DNA of 64,000 nucleotides from Flavobacterium sp. HJJ (GTDB lineage Bacteria; Bacteroidota; Bacteroidia; Flavobacteriales; Flavobacteriaceae), in NCBI RefSeq assembly GCF_015351475.1, contig NZ_JADKPR010000016.1:62001-126000 (forward strand), read 5' to 3'. A model generated the notes under the pieces. It searched no databases and was not told where the DNA came from. It worked only from the letters and a program-made list of their open reading frames with translations. The stretch's first letter is position 1. Every line of letters starts with the position of its first letter. The position numbers and the translations under genes were made by a program. Shown here one piece after another: positions 13,204-21,824 of this stretch.

Positions 13204-14841
13204 ATGAACGTATTACAAACCGCAGATTATATAGTCTTCTTTATTTATTTTGTTTTAGTTACAGCCTATGGAATGTATATTTATAGGAGTAAGAAAAACA
13301 CATCGAGCAGTTCTCAGGAATATTTTCTGGCTGAAGGATCACTCACCTGGTGGGCTATTGGTGCTTCATTGATAGCGTCCAATATTTCGGCAGAACATTT
13401 TATAGGAATGAGCGGTTCTGGTTTTGCACTGGGACTGGCTATTGCGTCTTACGAATGGATGGCAGCCGCTACATTAATTTTGGTAGCCATATTTATTTTA
13501 CCGGTCTATCTTAAAAACAAGATATTTACGATGCCGCAGTTTTTGGCAAAAAGATACAATGGTTCCGTAAGTACTATAATGGCGGTCATTTGGTTATTGA
13601 TATATGTGTTTGTAAATCTTACTTCCATTATTTACTTAGGAGCTTTGGCAATTTCGTCTATCGCACCAGTTAGTTTTGAATTTTGTATTATAGGATTGAG
13701 TCTGTTCTCGGTTATTGTTACTTTGGGCGGAATGAAGGTCATAGGGTACACCGATATTTTTCAGGTTGTAGTATTAATATTGGGAGGTCTGGTTACTACT
13801 TATTTGTCGCTGACTCTGCTTTCGGAGCAGTTTGGTTTTGGGAAAGACATTTTTAAAGCGCTGTCAGTTATAGCTGAAAAAGCACCAGATCACCTGCACA
13901 TGATATTTGATAAATCCAGTCCTCATTATGCAGAACTTCCAGGAATGTCTGTACTTATAGGCGGAATGCTTATTAATAATCTAGCGTATTGGGGCTGTAA
14001 TCAGTATATTGTTCAAAGAGCTTTGGGAGCCGATTTGAAAACGGCTCGTAAAGGTATTCTGTTTGCTGCTTTTTTAAAGTTATTAGTTCCAATTATTGCT
14101 GTACTGCCGGGTATCGCTATGTATGTAATGCATCAAAACGGAATGTTTCAGCAGGAAATGGTAGATGCTGCAGGTGTACTGAAACCTGACCACGCTTACC
14201 CAACTTTGATGAATTTACTGCCTGCCGGATTAAAAGGAATAGCCTTGGCAGCTCTCACAGCGGCAATTGTTGCTTCTTTGGCAGGTAAGGCAAACAGTAT
14301 TTCGACAATTTTTTCTTTAGACATTTATAAAAAATATTTTAATACAAATGCTTCGGAAAGGAAATTGGTTCTTACCGGAAGATGGTGCGTAGTAATCTGT
14401 ATGGCTATTGCGGCTGTAGTTGCTCCTGCATTAAAATCATTAGATCAGGCATATCAGTTTATACAGGAATATGTTGGGTTTTTCTCACCAGGGGTTCTTG
14501 CTATTTTTCTATTGGGAATGTTCTGGAAAAGGACTACTGCATCAGCAGGACTTGCCGGTGCTTTCCTTACGGTTCCTATCGCGGCAGTATTAAAATTCCT
14601 GCCGATGTGGACCAATGGTGCTTTTCCTGATTATCCGTTTTTGGACAGAATGACAATTGCTTTTTTTATCATAGTATTGCTAATGGTGGCGATAAGTCTT
14701 TTAAAACCTGAACCAAAAGAACAGCATGAAGCACACAAAATTGAAGTCGATACAGCAATGTTTAAAGTGTCATCTGAGTTTGTTATTGGATCATTCATCA
14801 TCAGCGGCATATTAATAGCTTTATATACTGTTTTTTGGTAA
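13204..14841 (+). CDS. SSS-family sodium/solute (sugar) symporter
   Basis: The 545-residue protein has about 13-14 hydrophobic spans. Early motifs YFLAEGSLTWWAIGASLIASNISAE (read in two parts) and HFIGMSGSGFA mark the sodium-binding first helices of the SSS (SGLT-like) family. The segment YWGCNQYIVQRALGADLKTA is typical of the sugar-transporting branch. Later ALTAAIVASLAGKANSIST is a conserved helix. It would import a monosaccharide, most likely galactose, glucose or a related sugar released by the neighbouring hydrolases, driven by the sodium gradient. Substrate is inferred from context. Confidence 0.88.
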   Translation: MNVLQTADYIVFFIYFVLVTAYGMYIYRSKKNTSSSSQEYFLAEGSLTWWAIGASLIASNISAEHFIGMSGSGFALGLAIASYEWMAAATLILVAIFILPVYLKNKIFTMPQFLAKRYNGSVSTIMAVIWLLIYVFVNLTSIIYLGALAISSIAPVSFEFCIIGLSLFSVIVTLGGMKVIGYTDIFQVVVLILGGLVTTYLSLTLLSEQFGFGKDIFKALSVIAEKAPDHLHMIFDKSSPHYAELPGMSVLIGGMLINNLAYWGCNQYIVQRALGADLKTARKGILFAAFLKLLVPIIAVLPGIAMYVMHQNGMFQQEMVDAAGVLKPDHAYPTLMNLLPAGLKGIALAALTAAIVASLAGKANSISTIFSLDIYKKYFNTNASERKLVLTGRWCVVICMAIAAVVAPALKSLDQAYQFIQEYVGFFSPGVLAIFLLGMFWKRTTASAGLAGAFLTVPIAAVLKFLPMWTNGAFPDYPFLDRMTIAFFIIVLLMVAISLLKPEPKEQHEAHKIEVDTAMFKVSSEFVIGSFIISGILIALYTVFW

Positions 14842-14902
14842 ATTTTGGAACAGCTTTTTATCAGATTCTGATGTTTTAATGTGAAAGACAGTTTGATTTT
14901 TT

Positions 14903-14976
14903 AACCATTAAGGGATTAAGGAAAATTAAGGTTTTGTTTGTTTGTTTCTTAATGAACCTTAATGTCTTAATGGTAG
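14903..14976. repeat. Intergenic palindromic repeat, copy B
   Basis: It begins AACCATTAAGGGATTAAG and ends CTTAATGTCTTAATGGTAG. The ends are inverted repeats, and the element matches copy A at 1318-1386. An upstream extension of the following GH28 reading frame (from 14934) would translate this repeat, which is evidence that the real start is further down. Confidence 0.65.
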
Positions 14977-15035
14977 AAAAAAATATGAATGTTCATGAAA
15001 TTCCCAGTAGAACCAAATTATTAAATAAGAATAAA

Positions 15036-16601
15036 ATGATTTTGAATACCAGCAGTAAAATTTTTAAGAGTTATATCATTTTGCTTTTTCTTTTTCAGCT
15101 CAGTTTCAATTCGGAAATGTTTGCCAATAAAAGAAAAGATTTTCCGGTTACGGCTTTTGGTGCAGTGGCTGATGGTAAAACGCTAAATACTCAAGCGATT
15201 CAGAAAGCAATTGATGCTGCCAATAAGAAAGGAGGCGGAAGAGTTGTTTTTTCGAAAGGAAATTTTTTATCTGGGAGCATTATATTAAAAAGCGGAGTTG
15301 AGCTTTTTTTTGAAGAAGGAAGTACGCTGTTAGGAAGCATAAATCCTGATGATTATCCAAAATATAATGATGCACGCGCACTGATAATTTCCCACGCTCA
15401 AAAAAATATTGCCATTACTGGAAAAGGAATTATCGATGGTCAGGGGCGTGAGCTGGCTTTGGCGGTTGACAGTCTGCATCATACGGGAGTGCGGATAGAC
15501 CCAAGTTACAATTACAGGAGACTCCGCCCGAATGACGGCAGGGGAAAATTGATTTTTCTTTCAGAATGTGATTCTATCAAAGTAACAGATGTGCTGCTGA
15601 AAAACAGTCCGGGCTGGGTTTTTTCAATGCGGAAATCAAAAAATATAATCATCGATTATGTCAAAGTCAACAGCCGCGCTTATTGGAATAATGATGGAAT
15701 CGATATGGATGGATGCAGTAATGTCCGCGTAACCAATTGCGATATCAATGCTGCCGATGACGGCATTTGCCTGAAGTCGGATTCTCCGGGACTGTACAAC
15801 GATAATTATTATATAGCTAATTGTTCCATTCGTTCCAGTTCCTGTGCTGTCAAATTCGGGACTGGTTCCTATGGAAGTTTCAAAAATATAACGATAGAAA
15901 ACATTAAGGTATTTGATACTTTTAGATCGGCTGTTGCCATTGAATCTGTGGATGGTGCCGAAATTGAAAACATCAAGGTTTCGGATATTACTGCCGTAAA
16001 TACTGGAAATGCGGTTCTGATTCGATTGGGACATAGAAACGGAGAGAAGCCAGGCTATATCAAAAATGTATCGGTAAAAAATATAAAAGTGCAGGTTCCT
16101 TTTGGCCGTCCCGATATTGATTATGATTTAAGAGGTCCGGAAGTAGATTATTTCCACAATCCATTTCCTGCTTCCATTGCTGGAATTCCTGGACATTCCA
16201 TCGAAAACGTAACTTTGGAAAATATTGAAATCCAGTATTCGGGAAAAGCTTCGAAGGGTATGGCATATCTGCCTTTATGGCGTTTAAAAGACGTATTGGA
16301 AAACATAAAAGGATATCCTGAGTTTACGATGTTTGGTGAACTGCCGTCCTGGGGATTTTACGTTCGTCATGTTGACGGAATCCAAATGAAGAATATAAAA
16401 CTGACGCTTGAAAAGGAGGATTTTCGTCCGGCATTTGTTTTTGATGATGTAAAAGGACTTGTGATGGAAAAAATTGATGTTCCTTCGGATAAAAACAATC
16501 AGATTATTTTTAAAGATGTTCCTTCAAGTAACCTTGATGCAGAAGCTTCAAAAAGAAAAAGTGAACCGAAACAGAGTACGTTTGAATTGCCTGCGAGGTG
16601 A
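15036..16601 (+). CDS. GH28 polygalacturonase-like glycoside hydrolase
   Basis: The open frame reaches 14934, but the first 34 codons run through the intergenic repeat. The ATG at 15036 starts a normal signal peptide (hydrophobic YIILLFLFQLSF), so I place the start there (521 residues). The fold begins FPVTAFGAVADGKTLNTQAI, typical of pectate-lyase-like right-handed beta-helices. GH28 motifs are NNDGIDMDGC and AADDGICLKS, supplying the catalytic Asp triad. The usual GHG loop is replaced by KFGTGSYGS, so it may be a specialised member (rhamnogalacturonan or xylogalacturonan type). It cleaves galacturonate linkages in pectin outside the cytoplasm. A second GH28 gene follows 58 bp later. Confidence 0.85.
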   Translation: MILNTSSKIFKSYIILLFLFQLSFNSEMFANKRKDFPVTAFGAVADGKTLNTQAIQKAIDAANKKGGGRVVFSKGNFLSGSIILKSGVELFFEEGSTLLGSINPDDYPKYNDARALIISHAQKNIAITGKGIIDGQGRELALAVDSLHHTGVRIDPSYNYRRLRPNDGRGKLIFLSECDSIKVTDVLLKNSPGWVFSMRKSKNIIIDYVKVNSRAYWNNDGIDMDGCSNVRVTNCDINAADDGICLKSDSPGLYNDNYYIANCSIRSSSCAVKFGTGSYGSFKNITIENIKVFDTFRSAVAIESVDGAEIENIKVSDITAVNTGNAVLIRLGHRNGEKPGYIKNVSVKNIKVQVPFGRPDIDYDLRGPEVDYFHNPFPASIAGIPGHSIENVTLENIEIQYSGKASKGMAYLPLWRLKDVLENIKGYPEFTMFGELPSWGFYVRHVDGIQMKNIKLTLEKEDFRPAFVFDDVKGLVMEKIDVPSDKNNQIIFKDVPSSNLDAEASKRKSEPKQSTFELPAR

Positions 16602-16659
16602 TTTAGACTTTGAAATAGTAAATAAAGATTTGAAAATAATCTTTTAATAAATAAAAAAT

Positions 16660-18099
16660 ATGATGAAGAAACATGTAATTACTTTGATCGTTTTTTGCCT
16701 GTCACTGAGCGTTGCTGCGCAAAAAGTATATGACGTTAAAAAATATGGAGCCAAAGGTGACGGAAAAACGAATGATGCCATTGCGATTCAAAAAGCGATT
16801 GATGCCTGCAGTGTTACAGGCGGACAGGTGTTGATACCAGCTCCGTTTACTTTTTTGACAGGACCTTTCAATGTGAAATCAAATGTAGATCTGCATATCG
16901 AGGGAGGTGCTAAAATTTTGGCAAGCCCGGATGAAAAATTATACACCGAAAGTGCTTTTCGTGCCAACAAAGGTGAGGGAACAATTTGGATTGGTGGCAA
17001 AAACATCGAGAATTTTACCATTAGCGGCAGCGGAAAAATAGACGGAAACGGAATTTCCTTTATGGGTGCCGAAGAGGAAGATGCTTATGTACTGAAACCT
17101 TTCAATATCCTGGACCCGCGTCCTCATGTGCTTACAATTATTGGAGGAAAAAACATTCGAATAAGAGATGTCCATATTGGAAATTCGGCCTATTGGACCG
17201 TTCATCTTATTGGGTGCAATGATGTTGTCATTAGCGGAATAACGTTGTTGAACAGCCTGAAAGTCCGCAACAGTGATGGAATTGATATTGACCACAGCAA
17301 GAATGTCCGCATCAGCGATTGTTATATAGAAAGCGGTGATGACTGCATCTGCCTAAAAAACAGAAGAGAATTTGAAGAATTTGGTTCCTGTGAGAATATT
17401 GTTGTGACCAACTGTACCATGACCAGCAGCAGCTGTGCCATCAAGATTGGTTCAGAGAATATGGATGCCATCAGACAGGTGATTATTAATAACTGCATTA
17501 TTAAAAACAGTAACCGCGGTGTAGGAATTCAAAATCGTGATGAAGGAACGGTGAGCGATGTGATTTTTTCGAATATGATTATTGAAGGAAAATTAAAGAC
17601 CGATACCTGGTGGGGAAAAGCAGAACCTATTTATGTAACTGCTTACAGTCGTGCGAGCGGCAACCACAAAGATGCCAATTGGCGTTTTCCAAAAGGAGCA
17701 ACTGAAGGAAAAGTGGGGACAGTAAGCAATATTTATTTTACCAATATCCAATGTACAGGTGAAAATGGTGTTTATGTGAGCGGCGAATCGAAGGATAAAA
17801 TTAAGAATATAGTTTTTGAGGGAGTGAGTGTTTCTATTGATAAAACATCCAATTTCCCAGGCGGGGTTTATGACCGCCGTCCTTCAAAAGCGGATGGTTT
17901 TGTAAAAGGCAGTACATCGGGATTTTATTTTGATACCGCAGAAAGTATAAAAGTTCAGAATTGTTCAGTGAGCTGGGGAAATAACAAACAGGACTATTTC
18001 AAACATGCAGTCGAAAGCAAAAATGTAGATGTTTTGAAAGTGAATAATTTAGATGGAGAATCGGCCTTTCCGGATAAATATGAAGCGGTGAAAAAGTAA
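16660..18099 (+). CDS. GH28 polygalacturonase-like glycoside hydrolase
   Basis: The 479-residue protein has a signal peptide ending VAAQ (about residue 20). It starts KYGAKGDGKTNDAIAIQKAI, the beta-helix entry sequence. Catalytic region motifs are RNSDGIDIDHSKNVRI and ESGDDCICLKN, with the Asp residues of GH28. A later SSSCAIKIGSENMD and NRGVGIQNRDEG replace the classical GHG and RIK positions. It is a paralogue-type partner of the preceding GH28 gene rather than a copy. It probably attacks a different galacturonate linkage; exact specificity cannot be read from the sequence. Confidence 0.87.
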   Translation: MMKKHVITLIVFCLSLSVAAQKVYDVKKYGAKGDGKTNDAIAIQKAIDACSVTGGQVLIPAPFTFLTGPFNVKSNVDLHIEGGAKILASPDEKLYTESAFRANKGEGTIWIGGKNIENFTISGSGKIDGNGISFMGAEEEDAYVLKPFNILDPRPHVLTIIGGKNIRIRDVHIGNSAYWTVHLIGCNDVVISGITLLNSLKVRNSDGIDIDHSKNVRISDCYIESGDDCICLKNRREFEEFGSCENIVVTNCTMTSSSCAIKIGSENMDAIRQVIINNCIIKNSNRGVGIQNRDEGTVSDVIFSNMIIEGKLKTDTWWGKAEPIYVTAYSRASGNHKDANWRFPKGATEGKVGTVSNIYFTNIQCTGENGVYVSGESKDKIKNIVFEGVSVSIDKTSNFPGGVYDRRPSKADGFVKGSTSGFYFDTAESIKVQNCSVSWGNNKQDYFKHAVESKNVDVLKVNNLDGESAFPDKYEAVKK

Positions 18100-18146
18100 T
18101 AATATTTTAAATAAAACATTAAGTTTTTCTTTAAAATCAAAATATA

Positions 18147-19712
18147 ATGAAAAATATTTTAGCTTTCTTTTGCTGTTTTTTTTTAATAGTCGCTCAGGCG
18201 CAGGATAACGATCAGAGTATTTTAACGCCTAAACCGGGGAGATTTCCTAAAGTTAATGCCGTTCGCGTTTTTGGAGTGCGTCCAAACAGTGAATTCATTT
18301 ATAAAATTCCTGCAACTGGAGAAGGTACTTTGGTTTACAGTGTTGATAATTTGCCTTCGGGCTTATCTGTTGATTCCAGAAATGGTGTGATTACTGGAGT
18401 TTTAAAAGAAAAGGGTGATTTTACAGTCGTTTTAAAAGCGACAAATAAATTAGGATCCGATAAACGTGAAATGAAAATTAAAGTTGGAGATAAAATTTGT
18501 TTAACTCCGCCAATGGGATGGAACAGCTGGTATTCTTGGTCAGAATCCGTAGCCGATGATAAAATTCGTAAAACAGCTGTAGCTTTTGAAAAATTAGGAT
18601 TAATTAATTACGGGTGGAATTATATTAATATTGATGATTGCTGGCAAGGTAAAAGAGAAGGAAAAGATTTTGCACTGCAATCCAATGAACGATTCCCTGA
18701 TATGAAAGGTCTTTGTAATTATGTTCATAGTTTCGGTATGAAAATTGGAATTTATACAACGCCTTGGGTTAGTTCTTATGCCGGATTTACAGGAGGAACC
18801 TGCGACAATGCAGAAGGAAATTATGATGTATTTGCAATTTCGAAAGAAGACAGAAAACAAGTCAATCAAATATCAGGAAGTTATCCTGGGGTACACCGTA
18901 AAAATTTATCGCGAATTGGAGAATATTGGTTTTTAGACAAAGATGCAAAGCAATTTGCAGAATGGGGATTTGATTTTGTTAAGGTCGATTGGAAACCAAA
19001 TGATATCAAGACTACAAAAAGATTTTCTGAAGATTTGTTAGGAAAAGGTCGTGATATCGTATTTTCGGTTTCTAATAATGCTCCAATTACAAATGCAGAA
19101 GGATTGTCTGCTTATTCCAATTTATGGAGAACTACTACAGATATTGAGGACAAATGGGAGAAAGTTCTAAGCATAGTTGATACACAATTCGAGTGGAGGC
19201 CTTATGTGGGACCAGGACATTGGAGTGATCCTGATATGCTGCAAATAGGGAATTTTGGAACTCCAAACAGCTTTGTCAAAAAAACAGTACCATCAAAATT
19301 AACAGCTGATGAGCAATATTCACAAGTTAGTTTTTGGGCTTTGCAGGCAGCTCCACTTATAATAAGCTGTAATTTAGATGAACTGGATGATTTTACATTA
19401 TCTTTAATTACAAATAATGAAGTAATTGATATTGATCAGGATCCGTTAGGAATTTCAGCAGATAAATTTTGGTTAAAAAGTGATGAGATCAGAGTAATGT
19501 ACAAAGCACTTTTTGACGGTAGTATCGCTGTTGGAATATTCAATACCACAGATTTAACAAAAGAATATACGCTGAAATTGAAAGAATTTCATTTTTTGAA
19601 AAAATATAAAATCAGAGATGTTTGGCGTCAGAAAGATCTCGGAGAGTTCTCAGATGAAATAAAAGTTAGTGTAAATCCTCATGGAGTCATGCTTTTAAAA
19701 TTATCGAAATAA
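18147..19712 (+). CDS. GH27 alpha-galactosidase with N-terminal Ig-like domain
   Basis: The 521-residue protein has a signal peptide (to about residue 18). Residues about 28-112 look like a putative-Ig (He_PIG) domain, ending in IKVGDKICLTPPMGWNSW, where the TIM barrel starts. GH27 motifs are YNYINIDDCWQG-like (GWNYINIDDCWQGK), the nucleophile Asp281 in DFVKVDWK, and the acid/base region HWSDPDML at 361-363. A C-terminal beta domain follows. It removes terminal alpha-galactose from glycans. It sits 47 bp after the second GH28 gene and 59 bp before GH51, so the four genes probably form one transcript. Confidence 0.9.
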   Translation: MKNILAFFCCFFLIVAQAQDNDQSILTPKPGRFPKVNAVRVFGVRPNSEFIYKIPATGEGTLVYSVDNLPSGLSVDSRNGVITGVLKEKGDFTVVLKATNKLGSDKREMKIKVGDKICLTPPMGWNSWYSWSESVADDKIRKTAVAFEKLGLINYGWNYINIDDCWQGKREGKDFALQSNERFPDMKGLCNYVHSFGMKIGIYTTPWVSSYAGFTGGTCDNAEGNYDVFAISKEDRKQVNQISGSYPGVHRKNLSRIGEYWFLDKDAKQFAEWGFDFVKVDWKPNDIKTTKRFSEDLLGKGRDIVFSVSNNAPITNAEGLSAYSNLWRTTTDIEDKWEKVLSIVDTQFEWRPYVGPGHWSDPDMLQIGNFGTPNSFVKKTVPSKLTADEQYSQVSFWALQAAPLIISCNLDELDDFTLSLITNNEVIDIDQDPLGISADKFWLKSDEIRVMYKALFDGSIAVGIFNTTDLTKEYTLKLKEFHFLKKYKIRDVWRQKDLGEFSDEIKVSVNPHGVMLLKLSK

Positions 19713-19771
19713 GTTTTTTAAATATTTAAATATTGATACATTTGAACATGTTTCAACATAAAATCTACATA

Positions 19772-21757
19772 ATGAAAAACAATATAATTACAAAAATTAT
19801 CATTGGCGGTTTGCTTTTTAATGGTCTTTATGGATTTGCCCAAAAGACAAATTTAGAAGTAGACGTTACTAAAACAATTACCAAAATCCAGCCCACGATG
19901 TTTGGTCTGTTTTTTGAAGATATCAATTTTGCCGCCGACGGAGGACTGTATGCCGAAATGGTAAAAAACCGTTCCTTCGAATTTGATAAACCATTAATGG
20001 GATGGGAGCAGCCTAATACTAAAAGATCTTCTTTGAATATGCAGTCGGGTACTGCAGTTCCTATCAAAGTATCGGAAAATAAAACCAATACTAATTTTTG
20101 CAGAGTTCTTGTAAATGATGACAAAGGATATGCAATTATCAATGAAGGTTTTAGAGGGATGGGTGTCAAAAAAGATGCGAAATACAATCTTTCTTTGAAG
20201 GCGGCTAATCATGACGGAGCCATAAAAAAAATAATCATTCAGTTTATTGATAAAGACAAGAAAGTTATTGGTGAAACCAGTATTGTGCCGGCATCAAATG
20301 AATGGAAATACTATACTGCACAATTTACAGCAACTCAGACTGAAGCAAAAGCAAAATTAAAAATAACTTTTGAAGGGACTGGAACTATTGATTTAGATAT
20401 GATTTCACTGTTTCCGGAAGATACCTGGATGAATAGAAAAAATGGTTTGCGCAAAGATATTGTACAGCTTTTGTATGATATGAAACCAGGATTTTTACGT
20501 TTTCCAGGTGGCTGTATTGTAGAAGGAAGAACTTTGGCAGACCGTTATCAGTGGAAAAAATCAGTAGGAAATGTTGAGGATAGAAGAACGATGATGAACC
20601 GCTGGAATGTGGAGTTCAGTAATAAGCAGACTCCTGATTATTTTCAGAGTTTTGGTTTGGGATTCTATGAATATTTTCAGCTTTCAGAAGATATTGGGGC
20701 ATCTCCATTACCTATTTTAAGCTGCGGAATGGCTTGTCAGTACAATACCGGTGAATTAGCTCCAGTAGAAGAATTAGATCCGTATATTCAAGATGCGCTG
20801 GATTTAATTGAATTTGCTAATGGAGCAGAGACGACAGCTTGGGGGAAACTCCGCACGGATATGGGACACCCAAAACCATTTAATCTTAAATTCATCGGAG
20901 TAGGAAATGAACAATGGGGACCGGATTATATAGAAAGGTATAAAGTTTTTGAAAAAGCAATTAAGGCAAAATATCCAAATATAACTATAGTGTCAGGAAG
21001 CGGACCATCTCCAGATGGCGAGCATTTTGATTTTGCTATGCAGGAACTTAAAAAGCTGGATGCCGAACTGATAGATGAACATTATTATAAAAGCCCGCAG
21101 TGGTTTAGAGAAAATGCTGCCCGTTATGACAAATACGACCGTAAAGGGCCAAAAATATTTGCAGGTGAATATGCTGCCCAAAGTCCTGCGGCTGACAAGT
21201 CAAGTAACAGAAACAATTGGGAATGCGCCTTTTCTGAAGCGGCTTTCATGACCGGACTGGAAAGAAATGCCGAAGTAGTGAATTTGTGTTCTTATGCTCC
21301 GTTAATGGCTCATGAAGATGCCTGGCAATGGACACCGGATATGATCTGGTTCAACAATTTGGAAGCTTTTGGCTCTGCTAATTATTATGTTCAAAAATTG
21401 TTTTCCCTCAATAAAGGAACTGATTTATTATCTATTACTAAAGACGGACAGCCGCTGACAGGACAAAACAGTTTGTATGCTTCTGCGGTGAAAGATGTTA
21501 ATTCTAAAGAAATAATTGTAAAACTGGTAAATACAGCTGCTACAGCACAAGAAGTTACTGTTGATTTAAAAGGAAGTAAATTATTGTCAAAAGGAAGTAT
21601 AATTACGCTTACCAGCCCAAATCTACAGGATGAAAATACTTTTGCCTCTCCTAAAAAAATAAGTCCGACAGAAAACGAATACAATTTGAAAGGGGAGAAA
21701 GCACAGCTTAATCTGCCTGCTTATTCGGTTATTGTATTGAAAATTAAGATGAAATAA
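19772..21757 (+). CDS. GH51 alpha-L-arabinofuranosidase
   Basis: The longest frame begins at a TTG at 19733, but the ATG at 19772 opens a standard signal peptide (MKNNIITKIIIGGLLFNGLY), so it is preferred (661 residues). An N-terminal carbohydrate-binding region contains GLFFEDINFAADGGLYAEMV. The catalytic barrel has FIGVGNEQWGPDY with acid/base Glu380 and IFAGEYAAQ with nucleophile Glu466 (numbered from the preferred start). The PGFLRFPGGCIVEG motif is typical of GH51. It releases arabinofuranose from arabinan or arabinogalactan side chains of pectin. It ends just before a bidirectional terminator. Confidence 0.93.
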   Translation: MKNNIITKIIIGGLLFNGLYGFAQKTNLEVDVTKTITKIQPTMFGLFFEDINFAADGGLYAEMVKNRSFEFDKPLMGWEQPNTKRSSLNMQSGTAVPIKVSENKTNTNFCRVLVNDDKGYAIINEGFRGMGVKKDAKYNLSLKAANHDGAIKKIIIQFIDKDKKVIGETSIVPASNEWKYYTAQFTATQTEAKAKLKITFEGTGTIDLDMISLFPEDTWMNRKNGLRKDIVQLLYDMKPGFLRFPGGCIVEGRTLADRYQWKKSVGNVEDRRTMMNRWNVEFSNKQTPDYFQSFGLGFYEYFQLSEDIGASPLPILSCGMACQYNTGELAPVEELDPYIQDALDLIEFANGAETTAWGKLRTDMGHPKPFNLKFIGVGNEQWGPDYIERYKVFEKAIKAKYPNITIVSGSGPSPDGEHFDFAMQELKKLDAELIDEHYYKSPQWFRENAARYDKYDRKGPKIFAGEYAAQSPAADKSSNRNNWECAFSEAAFMTGLERNAEVVNLCSYAPLMAHEDAWQWTPDMIWFNNLEAFGSANYYVQKLFSLNKGTDLLSITKDGQPLTGQNSLYASAVKDVNSKEIIVKLVNTAATAQEVTVDLKGSKLLSKGSIITLTSPNLQDENTFASPKKISPTENEYNLKGEKAQLNLPAYSVIVLKIKMK

Positions 21758-21774
21758 TAAATAATGATAGATAC

Positions 21775-21808
21775 TAAAAAAGCTTCAGAGGAATCTGAAG
21801 CTTTTTTA
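21775..21808. terminator. Bidirectional terminator between convergent GH51 and GH2 genes
   Basis: AAAAAAGCTTCAGA pairs with TCTGAAGCTTTTTT around a four-base loop. It has A and T runs on both sides, as expected for two convergent genes. Related hairpins occur at 42405 and 46456. Confidence 0.85.
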
Positions 21809-21824
21809 GTTATTGGAAGTAAGT

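Noticed and set aside
14934..15035. N-terminal extension of the GH28 protein
   Set aside because: These codons translate the intergenic repeat copy B and precede a normal signal peptide at 15036.
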